Shown here in pieces: positions 42,986 through 54,200 of a stretch of 64,000 nt of DNA. Within the stretch, counting starts at the first letter, position 1. Each line of letters starts with the position of its first letter. This DNA is from Plectosphaerella cucumerina (taxonomy: Eukaryota; Ascomycota; Sordariomycetes; Glomerellales; Plectosphaerellaceae): positions 2,294,001-2,358,000 of the forward strand of contig JAGPXD010000003.1 in the NCBI GenBank assembly GCA_020746995.1, read 5' to 3'. The notes beneath the pieces were generated by a model. It ran no database searches, had not been told where the DNA came from, and saw only the letters and a program-made list of their open reading frames with translations. The translations under genes were made by a program, and so were the position numbers.

Positions 42986-43435
42986 CTATATCAGTTGGAT
43001 GAGGGCATTAAAACATTCAATGACCTTCAGGTATGTTCCAATAGCTTTGAGGTCTAAGGAAAGGATCAGTTGCTTCAGGCTCGGGATGTTGGGGTTGGCG
43101 ACGCTGTCAAGAGAGCATCAACCCAGCATGAACGCGTCACGCAGATACCCGACACCGCCAGCGAGGCTTGTGTATTCGGAAACAACATGCGGCTTACCAA
43201 GACCCAAATCTTCCGATGCCAAGCGGGTGAGTGTTTTACCGAAGACTCTGGGCGGTCGTACGCTGAAGTCGTCCTTGGCCCCGGACAAGTCGGTCACGAA
43301 GAGGGCGGGAGTTGTGAGAGCGGCATAGGCCCTCGGTCTCTCGGGGGCTTCGGTCAAGCGAACACACATCCCCAGGTTTCCACGGCAGACTCCATCAGGG
43401 GATCTCAGTGGCTTGGTGCGGGCCATTCGATGCAC
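42986..43435 (-). pseudogene. LRR/F-box-like relic with in-frame TGA
   Basis: A minus-strand frame from ATG 43435 runs to TGA at 43120-43118 and then continues open in the same frame to TAG 42988-42986. The part after the TGA reads DSVANPNIPSLKQLILSLDL, then KAIGTYLKVIECFNALIQLI, which looks like leucine-rich-repeat sequence of an F-box-type protein. The part before includes RAYAALTTPALFVTDLSG. The TGA lies in GGTTGATGC and would fit a C-to-T change. A further coding-like frame upstream (43713-43477) is in another register, so the gene appears decayed. Confidence 0.35.
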
Positions 43436-43769
43436 AGAATCAGTGCCGGGGCATCAATTCGGCTCGTGCCGCCTCGTCAGCCACGTGCACTCAATTTAGA
43501 CGACATCATCACTTTCCGGTGCCATCCTATCAAGACGGCATCATCACTGACGACGACGCGTGCGTTATCCACCCCGACTGCATCTAAGCGGAGCTTGTGA
43601 CATTCCCGACGCCGGTTAATGATGGCCAAGATAGGTTCTGGCCGACCCAGCGCTCTCTGGGTGAGCAGAGATAAAAGAGCCCTGCCTGCGTTACTTTGGT
43701 GCAAGATGTTCATCTCAATCTACACACTTCCAGTACACATCTTACCAGTTACACAACCTCTATTTCAAC

Positions 43770-45330
43770 ATGAGCGTCCACCTCGCTACTCTAGCCATCG
43801 GTCTCGCCGTCGCATGGGTCTTCTGGCTCCTCTTTCGGGAGCTCACGTCCCCCCTCCGAAAGATCCCCGGCCCCTTCGCCGCCCGCCTCACCCCTTCTAT
43901 GGCTCGTCAACCGAATCAACAACCTCCGTTTCCACAAGGAGTCAGCCCAGCTCCATCGCGACCTCGGCCCCATCGTACGCATCGCGCCAGGGGTCTACAG
44001 TGTCGACGACGCCGACGCCGTGAAGACAATCTACGGCTTCGGCTCCAAGTTCGCCAAGTCGGACTGGTACAGCGCCTGGCAAGTCCCGCTCCCAGGCTCC
44101 GAGAACCTCTTCTCCGACCAGGACGTCGCGCGCCACGCGCTCAAGAGGAAGAAGTTCGCCTTCCTCTACTCCATGACGTCTCTCGTCAGCTATGAGCCTT
44201 TTGTTGATGAGTGTGCCGACCTCGTCTGCCAACGCCTTCGCGAAGCGGCCGGCCGCGGGGAGCCCGTCGATATGTGCGAGTGGATGAAGTACTACGCTTT
44301 TGACGTCATCACGGCCTTGACGTACGGCCAGCGCTTCGGCTTTCTCGACAAGGGCTGCGACGTCGGCGGCACCATCTCCGAGGTGGACGGAGCCATCAAG
44401 TATAGCACACTCGTGGGGGTCATCCCGGAGATCCATCGCTGGATCTTCCGAGCCGCGGCACTTATCCCCGCGGCCCTGGCCTCGGGATTTGGCCTCGCCG
44501 GACGCCTGGCCATCATCACCTTTGTCGAGGAGCAGGTGGAGGCCAGAAAAACCTCTCTCGAGACGGGCATCGCCAGGGTTGACGTCGAAAGTCGAGCACC
44601 AGATACAGAGGACTTCATGGACCGACTACTTTCCGGGCAGGGCAAGCAGCATTCGCCAGAGGAGATGATCAGAAACGCCGCGGAGCAGGGCCTCACGAGC
44701 ATCATGGCTGGTTTCGACTCGACGGCACTTTCGCTTACAGCCATCCTGTACTATCTGTTAAAGAACCCGGAAACCCTCGCCAAGCTTCGGGAGGAGGTCC
44801 TCGGGGCGGCCTCCTTGGACCCCGCACGCCCGGGGATTGTATCCTTGAAGACGGCCATGAGTATGCCATACTTACAGGCAGTTGTCAAGGAGGGCATGCG
44901 CGTCCACCCGGGGCCCATGCTTCCATTCTTTAGGACGGTCCCGGCGGGAGGCGCAATGATCGCCGGTCGGTTCTTCCCCGAGGGTGCCGTGGTGGGGATG
45001 AGTCCCTGGACGGCGCACTTTAGCAAGGAGGTCTACGGACCGGACGCGGCGGTCTTCAGGCCGGAGCGCTGGCTTGAGGCCGAGGCCGCCGCGGCGGCCG
45101 GGGAGAAGGAGCGGCTGAGGCGGATGGACTCGAGCTATATGGCGTGGGGTCTCGGGACGCGCAGCTGCGTTGGGAAGAATATTGCGCTGTTGGAGATGTA
45201 TAAGCTGCTGCCGAGGCTGGTGGGCGAGTTTGACTTTCGTTCCGAGGCACCTGGTAGCGAACTGAAGGCAGGAGGCCATGTGTGGGTGAAGCCGGAAGAC
45301 TTTTCGGTTTCGGTGAAGGTTAGGGGTTAG
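43770..45330 (+). CDS. Cytochrome P450, intronless, with one-base frameshift near the N-terminus
   Basis: ATG at 43770 opens a membrane anchor (LAIGLAVAWVFWLLF) and the hinge RKIPGPFAARLT. At the C4 run 43891-43894 the frame shifts by one. The next frame continues LLWLVNRINNLRFHKESAQL and GPIVRIAPG without a break to the stop at 45330. Downstream motifs are complete: I-helix IMAGFDST, ExxR as KEGMR, FRPERW, and the haem loop WGLGTRSCVG, where Trp stands in place of the usual Phe. Without the extra base the length would be about 519 residues, normal for a P450. No intron of usable size spans the shift. It is either a recent pseudogene or a base-call error. Its lack of introns contrasts with the six-intron P450 at 20685. 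Confidence 0.78.
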
Positions 45331-48300
45331 GTAAGCGGGGATGAATTCATGCACGGAAGGCCTGAGATCTTGACTACTGACATTAGCGAGACCAGGCTCG
45401 TGTAGATTCCGGTAGTTTAGGACCATGTGTCAGTCAGTTCATGTTGTTTGACAAGCTGACCTGACGATCTAATGACCGGATCGGCTCAGTTCAGCCTTGC
45501 CTGGACTACCGGTGAAGGAAGTCACGTCTCAGGAGAAGCTGTTCTGGAAATAGACTGTTTGCGATGATTTGAGTATTGAAGGCCGAATCTATCAAAGTTC
45601 GACCTCCTTGATGGATGCATTAAACAAAACCCGCCGCAACGGGCCGATGATCATCGTGAACTGCGCCAAGCTGTAGACGCATGGACGAAAGTGTTGATCA
45701 CCGTGGGCTGGATCGCCTCAGATATATTGACTCGCCCTGCAAACGATCTTCCGGCAGGTCCTATGGATACCTACCGAACGGATGATCGGAGCATGGTAGC
45801 TCATGAGGCACGGCCAAAGGAGCTTGGGACGCCACAATCTGACGACTCGGATTTCAGGGTCCAGCGGTGGCTGTGGTAATCAACTTTCATCATCAGTGAC
45901 AAGCCGGCCCATCCGTTGCCATATGAGCTATCATTCACTCAAGGCAGCACATCTCATTGCTTCTTTGCATCATGAGTCGTCAGGGCTGGTGATGGACGAT
46001 ATGCGCTAAGCCCTGGGCCAGGGAGCGAGTCCGACTTGACACATGGCCAAAAATAGTGCCCGCACCACCTGACCTTCTCCGACTCCCCAGAAAAGTAAAT
46101 TTACTGACGGACGTTTGCGAAAGAGCAAGGGCTAGGCTGACATCGGACGAAGACCCGTCACGGGGGGTGAGGCGGCGCAACGTCCCTCCCACAATTAAGC
46201 GTGACAAGCGTCCGACGTCGAGATGACCCTCGGCTGGCGTGACAGGTCAAGCAAATCAGTCCACCAGCCGGCCGCAGCTGGAACAATTCAAACAGCTGGA
46301 TTAGTGTGACACTGCGGGGGAGAAACGACAAGACGGGCCCGCTGCCGTGCCGTGACAGTGCCGACGGTAACGTGTGAGAGGCATGGATGTCCCGACCAGC
46401 AAAAAGCGCGACTCGAACGCGCCGGCGCAATGAAATCGGGGGGCGGGCAGAGCCGACTCGGACTATTGACAGGCGCATGAGAGGCCCGTCTCGTTCCGGA
46501 AGGCGCTTGCAGTTGGCTAGTCGCGAGAGTGAAGAGGAGGAGGCAAAAAACGAGATGGGCGAACAATCCCGGAGATTGAGGCCGAATCCACACAAAGTTC
46601 GCCTCCTCTTCCTCATCACGCGACGCGACGAACATCGTCGACATTTCCTCAGCACAAATGTCTTCGCATCTGCACCCCGATGCGGGCGGGCCACGAACGC
46701 AAGGAGATGAAATGGCCTCCTCCCAGGAGTGCGGCGGCCCCTCTTGGAGTGACACCTTGCAGTGCTGGTGTGACTTGTCAGGAGGTCGTTTTGCCCACAT
46801 TACGGGCGCAGCGCGGGCGCGAGAGCAGGTTTGGCCAGGGGTTCAGGGGGGAGCCATGCGTGCTCGCGCCCGGTCCACCGACTGACAGCGCCGTCTCAGG
46901 TCCCGGGCGAGCCAGCCCCCCCCCTGGCCACTCCCCTGGGTTTCTTGGGGCTGACGCCGTCAACTCGAGGTGGGACAAGGTGGACAAGCAGGGTCCCGAC
47001 GGTGCCGACCAGGGACGGCGACTTTCTCCGCAGGCCGATCTCTGGCTTTCCTGGGCCGGCCGTGGGGACGGACGGACAAGACAAGGCCTTTGACTCGATG
47101 ACTTGACCTCGTGTTCGACAAGGTTTCGTTGGCTCTCGGGGCGTGCCAGGGCGTCGGTGGTCGAGCATGTTGCCGCGGGCAGACGAGACCGTTCAGTTGC
47201 CAGTGTCCCTCGGCCGTGCTGTCTCCTCTCTGAGCCCAGCAACCCAGCCAGGGCGCGCTTTGTGCTGTCTGTCCTGAATATTCACAAACATGCAGGTCTA
47301 AGTATGCAACTTCGCTGGTGCTTACTATTTCGGGAGCGCGGAGGGCTGGCCGGCCGTGCACTTGTGGGCAGATGTGGCAGATCGCTTGAACAGGTGCGAC
47401 AGTGCGCTGGATGCCGGGGACGGCGAGGAGGCGGGTGGCCACACAATGCGTCCCAAAGGGGAGACGTGAAACCAGCTCGCCCAGTTGTCTCGAGACTAGG
47501 GCAGGCGGTACATACCGCGCGGCGCGGCGCACGCATGCCAGGGGCCCGGCTCATCGAAGCGCAGGTTCCCCGAGCGGAGGACCATCTCAGGTTTTCTGGG
47601 AGAGGGTGGATATTCGATATCAGATTGCGGTCGTCTCGTCTGACTCTTGTCGAGAAGTTGGAATGCTCACGGTGGTGATATCAACCTCTTCGATGATGAT
47701 GGCAAGAGGAGAACTTGCTCTCGCCAAGACCACCAAACGACTCCTCGCATCGGCTAGGAGAAAGTAACCCCTGGCATCACCCCCATGAGACCCAAGCATT
47801 AGGAAAGCTCCGGCAGCACGCCCCTGCCTGGCGTCGGGTGGCACAGCATGCGAGTGAGTTGCAGCGCCGCGGCCGAGCAAAAAAAGGTGGCATGTTCCAC
47901 CGCGGCATTGCCGTTCCCCAGATGCCTCCTTGAGACTCGTCTGTGCTCAGGACGCTCGAGCAGCAGTGATCTCTGGGCCGTCTGGCGGGATGGCAACTCC
48001 CGAGTGAGCCGGATCCTGGGGCCGATCGCAGATGGGGCGAGAGCGAGGTCAACTCAAGGCTGCCGCTTGAGGCATGATTCTTGCACAATCTACGCCGGAC
48101 GCTGGACGTGAGGCCAGTTTGAACGCAGATTTGGGGATCGGCCGGCGAGAGCCAGACGAGTCAGTATCGTTCTGCCTGGCCGAACCTTCTCTGGCGGGCG
48201 GACAGGGCAGGCAGCAATTGATGCAACGACAATGTCGCAGCGGGAGGCTCCTGGCGCACCGATGGGGTTGTTTTTGGGTGCTTCAAAGGGGGCCACGATG

Positions 48301-50808
48301 GAATGCCATCAATCAACCGAGTGTTTTCAATGTCTGTATTGAGCATCCCGTAGGTAGGGAGGAGGAGCATGCAGACGTGCCTGCAACGTGCAGCGGGCTT
48401 CTTCAGCCACCGGCGGCCCGTCCGGAGGTGCAATTGGCCCAGACATCCTTGAGCGGGGTGATCCGCGTCTGCTGATTGGGTGCAGGGCCCAGAACTGGCT
48501 GATGACTCGCATTTTTGGCCACCGGCCCCCCAGCGTGAAGCTTGTGGATGGGCAAAGATGGGCACGCCACAGGGAATCCTTCGGCCCTCGATGAACCCCT
48601 GTCCGCCCTGCCTGCTCTGCTGCCACTCGAACTTGATTGTTGGGATCTGCGCGTCAACGTGGGCGGTCCGCAAGAAGGTCTCGGTGCCTAACGGCCGTGT
48701 GTGTGTGGTCCACAAGTGCCCGTCAGCAGCCATGTGTCCGGCCGTCAACGAACGAGCTGGGTCTGACGGAAACGAGATTTCATCATGATGGGATGTGAAT
48801 GCTGTACGACATGTTCGCTCGAGGAGGGGGAAAAGGCAAGAGAGAGGCCGTGGTTGGCTCGGGCCTCGCCCACCTCGATGCAGCGTGTTGGCCGTCGTCC
48901 CGCGCAGATCGAGAGCCCGGGGCTTGCCATTGGCCCACCAGTCGCGCGCCCATCGCGCCGCCGTGTGGCTGCAGCAGGAACTGGAAGCCCTTGGTGCCCT
49001 GGAAGCCCGCATGGATTGGGAGGCGCCCGGGGGGCGTGTTAGCAGGGGACGGAGGGAAAAGGCGAGGTCCTTGGACAGGAAAAGTCCAGTGCGAGCAGGG
49101 GTCCATTTCTGGAAGCCCCGCCCATTCTGGCCCCTTGGAGCCAGTCAGCGACGTCCAAGCGTCTCCCCCCCCTTCCTCGAACCGCTTGACTTGCCATCCT
49201 AGCCTTTCCCGTCCTGTCCTGGCCTGGCCTAGCTGGCCCTCAAGTCGGGTCACTCGCTCCTGCTCCTGCTCCGCTGATGCCCTGTGCCTGAGGTGGTGTT
49301 TGCCCTCACTCCACGCCCAAAAGTCTCCCCACTGTGGTGGTGGTCCAGTGTCCTGTCCTGTCCTGCCCGCTGCTCGCTGCCCGCCTGGCCCGCCCGCCCA
49401 CTAGCCCGGTCTCCTTTTTCCCTCGCACTCTTTCCGCCTCGCCGTCCCCATCCCGTCGCCTTGCTACTTTTCCCTCCTTCATCCCTCCTCCCCTCCTTTC
49501 TCCCCCCCTCCGCCGCTCTGGTCCGCGCGAAGAGTTGTTTGTCGTCGTTTTTCTTTAGAAAGGGACAAGCAAAGATCCAGTCTGCCCTCCTCTCTCTCCT
49601 CGGGCTCAACTTTCTCGTCTGGAAGGCGTCGCACTCGCAAATCCGCAGCTCACACCCGCTTACGCAACGCAACCCGCACCTGCACCTGCATCCATTCGCA
49701 ACGCACCACCACCAAGCCCCAGCAGCCAAAAGCCGACCGACCGACTCCATCACCAGCAGCTACTCAATACACCTGCCCTTGCAGCCCTCTTAATCAAGCA
49801 CTCGCCCACCCATTGCACCCTCAACGCACAACAACCAACTTCGGCCACGCCATTCACCCATTCACCACAGACATCAACATCCCAAAACACCAAGAAAACT
49901 CAACAACACCCATTCTAATCGATTGTAAATCTACTTCACTCGCCCACAACAACTCTTCTTCTCTTCTTGACCATTATTCTTTCCTCAAAAAGACCTTGGC
50001 TCCTTTTCCGCCGAGTAATCTCCACCAGCACACCCGCACATTCCGAGAAGGAACCCTCGCAAGGAACCCCGACCCAAGACTGCTCCGCGCTTTCCCCGAC
50101 CGTCAAAACCACAGGAAATCAGCTTCGCCCCCAAGCCCACAAAGCACCGCGACAGCCCTTGCAGCGAACCCTGCTGCTACCAACTCCTCCGTCGTGTCCT
50201 CTTTGAGTGCCTGCTTGCCAGAACCGACCGACAGTTCCATCCTGCCACAGCAAACAGCCAGCCTGCCGGCTCCTGCCTCAGCTCCTTCTCTTCGACAATT
50301 ACTCCCGTCGACTCATTCATTCATCCACGCAATCCCATTGCCCATCCCGACTGTCAATACATCGACGATTCTCTAATACTTTTCCCGTCCCACCGATCAA
50401 CTCCAGCACCCAAAGCTCACCCATCGCTTCATCGCCCTTCGGTGCCCCAAATTCTTAACCGGTTTTTGGATCTCGGTTTTTTTGGCAAGCCCCAAATTCA
50501 TCGACAACCAGTCTTTCGCCACCCGCCCACAGATCATCCTCTCCTCACGAGGCACCCTGTCTGTTCGTCGATCGCGTCCGCACTTCCATCCTGCTAGTCC
50601 GCATCACCCGACGATTTTTCTCTAATCCACAAACCCACTCGGTGTTCTGGATCTTGCGTCTGGTCACCTCGTTCATTCTTTCCGCATTCTCTCTCTCTCG
50701 CCCCTACGAATCTCCATCCGTGCCGGGCACTCGGATCAACATCCACCGAATCGGCCAGCCGATTCCTCAATTCACTCTCAAGACTTCACACCCAATAGAC
50801 ACAGAGCA
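45331..50808. other. Long gene-poor region and leader of the Gln-rich gene
   Basis: Frames of 60-280 codons occur on both strands between 45.3 and 49.2 kb, but they overlap one another, are rich in Arg, Pro, Ala and Gly, and show no domain. None is supported. From about 49.2 to 50.8 kb the plus strand becomes pyrimidine- and CA-rich, with many upstream ATGs and open frames (for example 49813-50376), consistent with a long 5' leader of the gene at 50809. No RNA gene or transposon was seen. Confidence 0.5.
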
Positions 50809-52617
50809 ATGGACGCAGGCGGTCTCGCTCAAATGAACTCCTTCACCTCGCCCAACGAGCTGGGCCAAGCCCCCTCATCGGGTCTGGCCTCGCGACGTGG
50901 TGGCCAGAGCCTCAAGCCTCTCTCCCTGGCCACGCCCGCTCCCGGCAGCAGCCAGGACAACGGCGCTCCCACCCCTCGCACCAGCCGCTCCCACCTCCTT
51001 GCGGGCCTTAGAACCGCCCCCAAGTCGGCCACCACCTCCTCCTTCCCCAACAATGCCCAGGCTCTGCCCTCGCCCACCGCCCAGAGCTTCGCCAGCAGCC
51101 GCAACACCTCGTACGGCTCCAACCAGAGCGTGTACAACTCTGCCCCCAAGACTGCCATGCCCCAGTTCCAGCAGCGCCAGCAGCAGGCACAGCAGCAGCA
51201 GCAGGCGCAGGCTCAGGCTCAGCAACAGCAGGCCCAAGCCCAGGCTCAGGCGCAGGCTCAAGCTCAAGCCCAGGCTCAGGCCCAGCTGCAGGCTCAGCAG
51301 CAGTACGCCCAGAACTTCACCATGGAGCAGGTCCTCGCTCCTCCCGAGATCCGCGTCGAGGACCAGGACCAGATGGACCCCCAGATGTACGCTCAGCTCG
51401 TCGCCACAAACCTGTACCTCGCCCAGCAGCAGCGCGCCCTCCAGCAGGAGCTCTACAACCTTCAGGCCGCTGCTCAGCAGTTCCAGGGCCTCAGCCTCGG
51501 CGCCACCCAGCAGCAAATCCAGCAGCAGCAGATTGCCATGTACCAGCAGCAACAGCGTGTCCAGACCATGCAGCAGTCCATGCTCGGCATGATGGGCCAG
51601 CAGCAGGCTCAGCAGCAGCAGGTTCAGCAGCAGGCGCAGCAGCAGGTCTACGCCTATGTCGACCCCATGACCGGACAGACCAAGTACTACGTTGACTCCA
51701 ACGCTGCCCAGCAGTCGTACGTCGATCAGCAGCTCGCCCAGATGTACGGCATGCAGCAGCCCCAGCACACTCCCCGTGTCCAGGTCTCGCCTCCTGCCGA
51801 GGGCAACGTGACGACGCCCTTCCGCACCAACTCGCCTCCCAAGCGCAACGAGTCTCCCATTGACGTCGCGCCGCTGCCTCCCCCATCCGCCAACGCCTTC
51901 CGTCGCGGACATAAGAAGATCGCGTCCCTGGCCATGCCCAAGCTCAAGGATTCGCTGGCCCTGTCCAACGATGCGCCCAAGTCGGCCGGCCCCAGGACCT
52001 CGACCTTCCCCGGCACCCCCTTGACCGGCAGCTACATGCCCGGTGGCGGCCGCGCTGGCGAGCACCCCGTTCGCCAGCCTAGGGGCCCTCCCTCGATCGA
52101 CGAGCTCAAGGCCAAGCCCACCACCAAGTTCGAGGGCAGCAAGAACTTTTCGTCCCGCGCCCGCAGGTCTGCCGTTCACAACCTCGTCCGCGCCGGTCGG
52201 GAGCGGCGCAAGGGCACCGGCAGCTCTAGCGGAAGCATGAGCCCCGTTTCGGAGAGTGCCGAGGAGTCGAGCACCCCCATCACCGACAACGAGTCGGACT
52301 CTGGACATAGCGGCTCCGGAAGCCTCTCGGGCGAGGTGGACTGCCCCGCGCCGGTCTCGCGCACGTCCACCACAAGCACCTGGGGTGCGATTGGTTCGGA
52401 CCGCCCGAGCTCCCGTCAGAAGACGCGCAACAGCCTCGACAGCATCAGCAGTGCCACGTCGGGCTGCGAGTCGGACAAGGAGAACAGCTTCGCCAGCGTC
52501 TTCAAGAGCTCGGCTCAGAAGGCCGGCGTCGAGGTCGCCGAGGGCCAGCGCAAGGCTCCCATGATGGTCCTGACAAGCGCCGAAAAGCGTAGGACCAGCC
52601 CCGTCAGCATGGCCTGA
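50809..52617 (+). CDS. Gln/Ala-rich low-complexity conserved fungal protein
   Basis: A single exon encodes 602 residues with C/G-ending codons. Residues about 1-120 are Ser/Pro/Thr-rich (SLKPLSLATPAPGSS). About 120-170 is an almost pure Gln/Ala tract. About 180-330 is Gln-rich but contains a structured helix (QMYAQLVATNLYLAQQQRAL), and YAYVDPMTGQTKYYVDSNA follows. The basic motif HKKIASLAMPKLK and the block QPRGPPSIDELKAKPTTKFE, then GSKNFSSRARRSAVHNLVRA, look conserved and are probably the functional core. The C-terminus is Ser-rich and ends RRTSPVSMA. The layout suits a cytoplasmic RNA-associated or condensate-forming protein, but that is inference. It follows a very long pyrimidine-rich leader. 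A 601-codon frame on the opposite strand is only its shadow. Confidence 0.85.
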   Translation: MDAGGLAQMNSFTSPNELGQAPSSGLASRRGGQSLKPLSLATPAPGSSQDNGAPTPRTSRSHLLAGLRTAPKSATTSSFPNNAQALPSPTAQSFASSRNTSYGSNQSVYNSAPKTAMPQFQQRQQQAQQQQQAQAQAQQQQAQAQAQAQAQAQAQAQAQLQAQQQYAQNFTMEQVLAPPEIRVEDQDQMDPQMYAQLVATNLYLAQQQRALQQELYNLQAAAQQFQGLSLGATQQQIQQQQIAMYQQQQRVQTMQQSMLGMMGQQQAQQQQVQQQAQQQVYAYVDPMTGQTKYYVDSNAAQQSYVDQQLAQMYGMQQPQHTPRVQVSPPAEGNVTTPFRTNSPPKRNESPIDVAPLPPPSANAFRRGHKKIASLAMPKLKDSLALSNDAPKSAGPRTSTFPGTPLTGSYMPGGGRAGEHPVRQPRGPPSIDELKAKPTTKFEGSKNFSSRARRSAVHNLVRAGRERRKGTGSSSGSMSPVSESAEESSTPITDNESDSGHSGSGSLSGEVDCPAPVSRTSTTSTWGAIGSDRPSSRQKTRNSLDSISSATSGCESDKENSFASVFKSSAQKAGVEVAEGQRKAPMMVLTSAEKRRTSPVSMA

Positions 52618-53390
52618 GCCCGCTTTTTCGCGAACACATGAACCGAAAAAGCAAAACTGACGACGACCACGCGCCCTCATGTCTCTCCTTTTCCACGGCC
52701 TGCTTCACCATGGGCGAGGTAGATCCCCGCCTGCGGGAAACCAGGGATATCCACGATCGGCCGGGACTCGTTTTCTCACGACCACTTCTGGCTGATGGCC
52801 TTTTCTTTCTTCTTTCTTCTCCTTCTTCATTCGCGCAACATGGCGGTGTTTTACACAGTTATTGTATTTGTTCTCGGGCCGATCTGAGAATCGGCTCTTC
52901 ATCTTCCCTTCTGTGAAACTTGGCCGGGACTCGACAGCGGGCGCCCCGGGAGTCTGTCCTTTCCACCTCGCCGCGGCTTGATCCGGGCAGATACTTTTGA
53001 GGAGGCAGGGGGGCGGCTTGGTGCAGGCTATACCACGAGAAACAAGGAGCGAGGGCGGCCGAGAGGGAGTGGGCATTTGATTCCGCCTCCCCTTCTCGAC
53101 GCGCGCTCTTGCTGGGAGGATTCATTTCTGGGTTCTGCCGGGTCATATTTTGGGGATCCGGCACGTGGAGGACAAGGGCTACTTCATCCCTCGCAAAGGG
53201 GGTGATGATTCTGTTGCATTTCTTGTGCATGCTTACAGACCAAGGCGCCCGCGCACCGTGGACGAAGGGTCGGATCGCCAGACTGGGACGTTTGGAATCT
53301 CACGTCGATCACGGTTGCAACTGGGGAAGCGTAGGTAGTCTAAGATGGCACAATAAATTGAATGCCAACTACAAGTCCGGCGCCCCTGTG
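52618..53390. other. 3' region between convergent genes
   Basis: These 770 bp hold the 3' UTRs of the Gln-rich gene and the SDR on the other strand. A CT-rich stretch (TTTTCTTTCTTCTTTCTTCT near 52800) is present. No supported gene. Confidence 0.5.
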
Positions 53391-54200
53391 TCATGCATTG
53401 TTACCGGATGACTTCATCACCTGACGCAGGTTCTCGTATGCCTCCTTACGCGGGACATCGACGTGGGCGAAGCCCTTGGCCTGGCCGACGATGATCTCGT
53501 CCTCTTTGCCCTCTTCGAGTGCGTCCCACGTCTCCTGCAGAAACTCGTCCAACGGCATACCCATCTGGGGTAGGCCCTGCACGGTGTGCAACTCCGTCTG
53601 GACGGCGGGGGGTATGATCTCGATGACCCTCACTGGCGAGCCGGGCCCGGCGTCGTCTGCGAGTTGGGAACGGATCTGCCAGGCGAGAGAGTGAAGGGCG
53701 GCCTTGGAGGCGCAATAGTTGGGACAGCGGGGGATAGGGACGAGAGCCAGGCCGGAGGAGACGAGGATCAGTGCGGCGGGGAGACCGCTCGCGGCGCGGG
53801 CGCGGAGATGGGGGAGGAAGAGGAGGGATGTGTGTAGCGGGGAGAGGTAGTTTGTCGTCATCTCCTCGGTGACGGAGGCGAGGGACTCGGGGGATGAGGA
53901 GGATGGGGAGGTGAAGTCTAGAGTGCGCTGGAGGCCGGCATTGAGGATGATGCAGTCGAGGTCTGGGTGGGCGGCGAGAAGACGGGAGGTGAAGGCTGGG
54001 AGGGCTTGGAGGTCGGAGATGTCGAGGGGTTCGATGGCGAGTTTGGAGGGGCCGTGGTGGGTGAGGAGGGTTGTGAGGCGGGCGTGGCGGCGGGCGACGG
54101 CGATGACGAAGATGTTGGAGGCGATGAGGCGCTCGGTTAGGGCGAGGCCGATGCCTGAGGAGGCGCCGGTGATGAGGACTTTGCGGTAGGGGAGGGGCAT
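53391..54200 (-). CDS. Short-chain dehydrogenase (DltE-like)
   Basis: ATG at 54200 (MPLPYRKVLITGASSGIG) is chosen because the cofactor motif follows at once; the in-frame extension upstream to 54314 is His/Pro-rich and unlikely. The intronless product is 269 residues. It has the TGASSGIG dinucleotide loop, Arg residues after the second strand (VARRHARL) suggesting NADP preference, ILNAGLQR as the NAG motif, serine in LILVSSGLAL, and the YCASKAA catalytic Tyr/Lys. The C-terminus contains VIEIIPPAVQTELH and a helix around the substrate pocket. Such SDRs are cytosolic and of broad function; the substrate is unknown. It is unrelated in detail to the SDR at 23135. Confidence 0.88.
   Translation of the reverse strand: MPLPYRKVLITGASSGIGLALTERLIASNIFVIAVARRHARLTTLLTHHGPSKLAIEPLDISDLQALPAFTSRLLAAHPDLDCIILNAGLQRTLDFTSPSSSSPESLASVTEEMTTNYLSPLHTSLLFLPHLRARAASGLPAALILVSSGLALVPIPRCPNYCASKAALHSLAWQIRSQLADDAGPGSPVRVIEIIPPAVQTELHTVQGLPQMGMPLDEFLQETWDALEEGKEDEIIVGQAKGFAHVDVPRKEAYENLRQVMKSSGNNA

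Larger units (their letters stand above)
42728..43769. other. Region of decayed coding sequence upstream of the second P450
   Basis: This contains the 21-bp direct repeat and the LRR-like relic described separately. The P450 promoter lies at its right end. Nothing else was identified. Confidence 0.45.

Noticed and set aside
50875..52680. 601-codon open frame on the minus strand
   Set aside because: It is the antisense shadow of the Gln/Ala-rich gene; its Leu/Gly/Arg-rich product is the mirror of Gln/Ala codons and has no domain.
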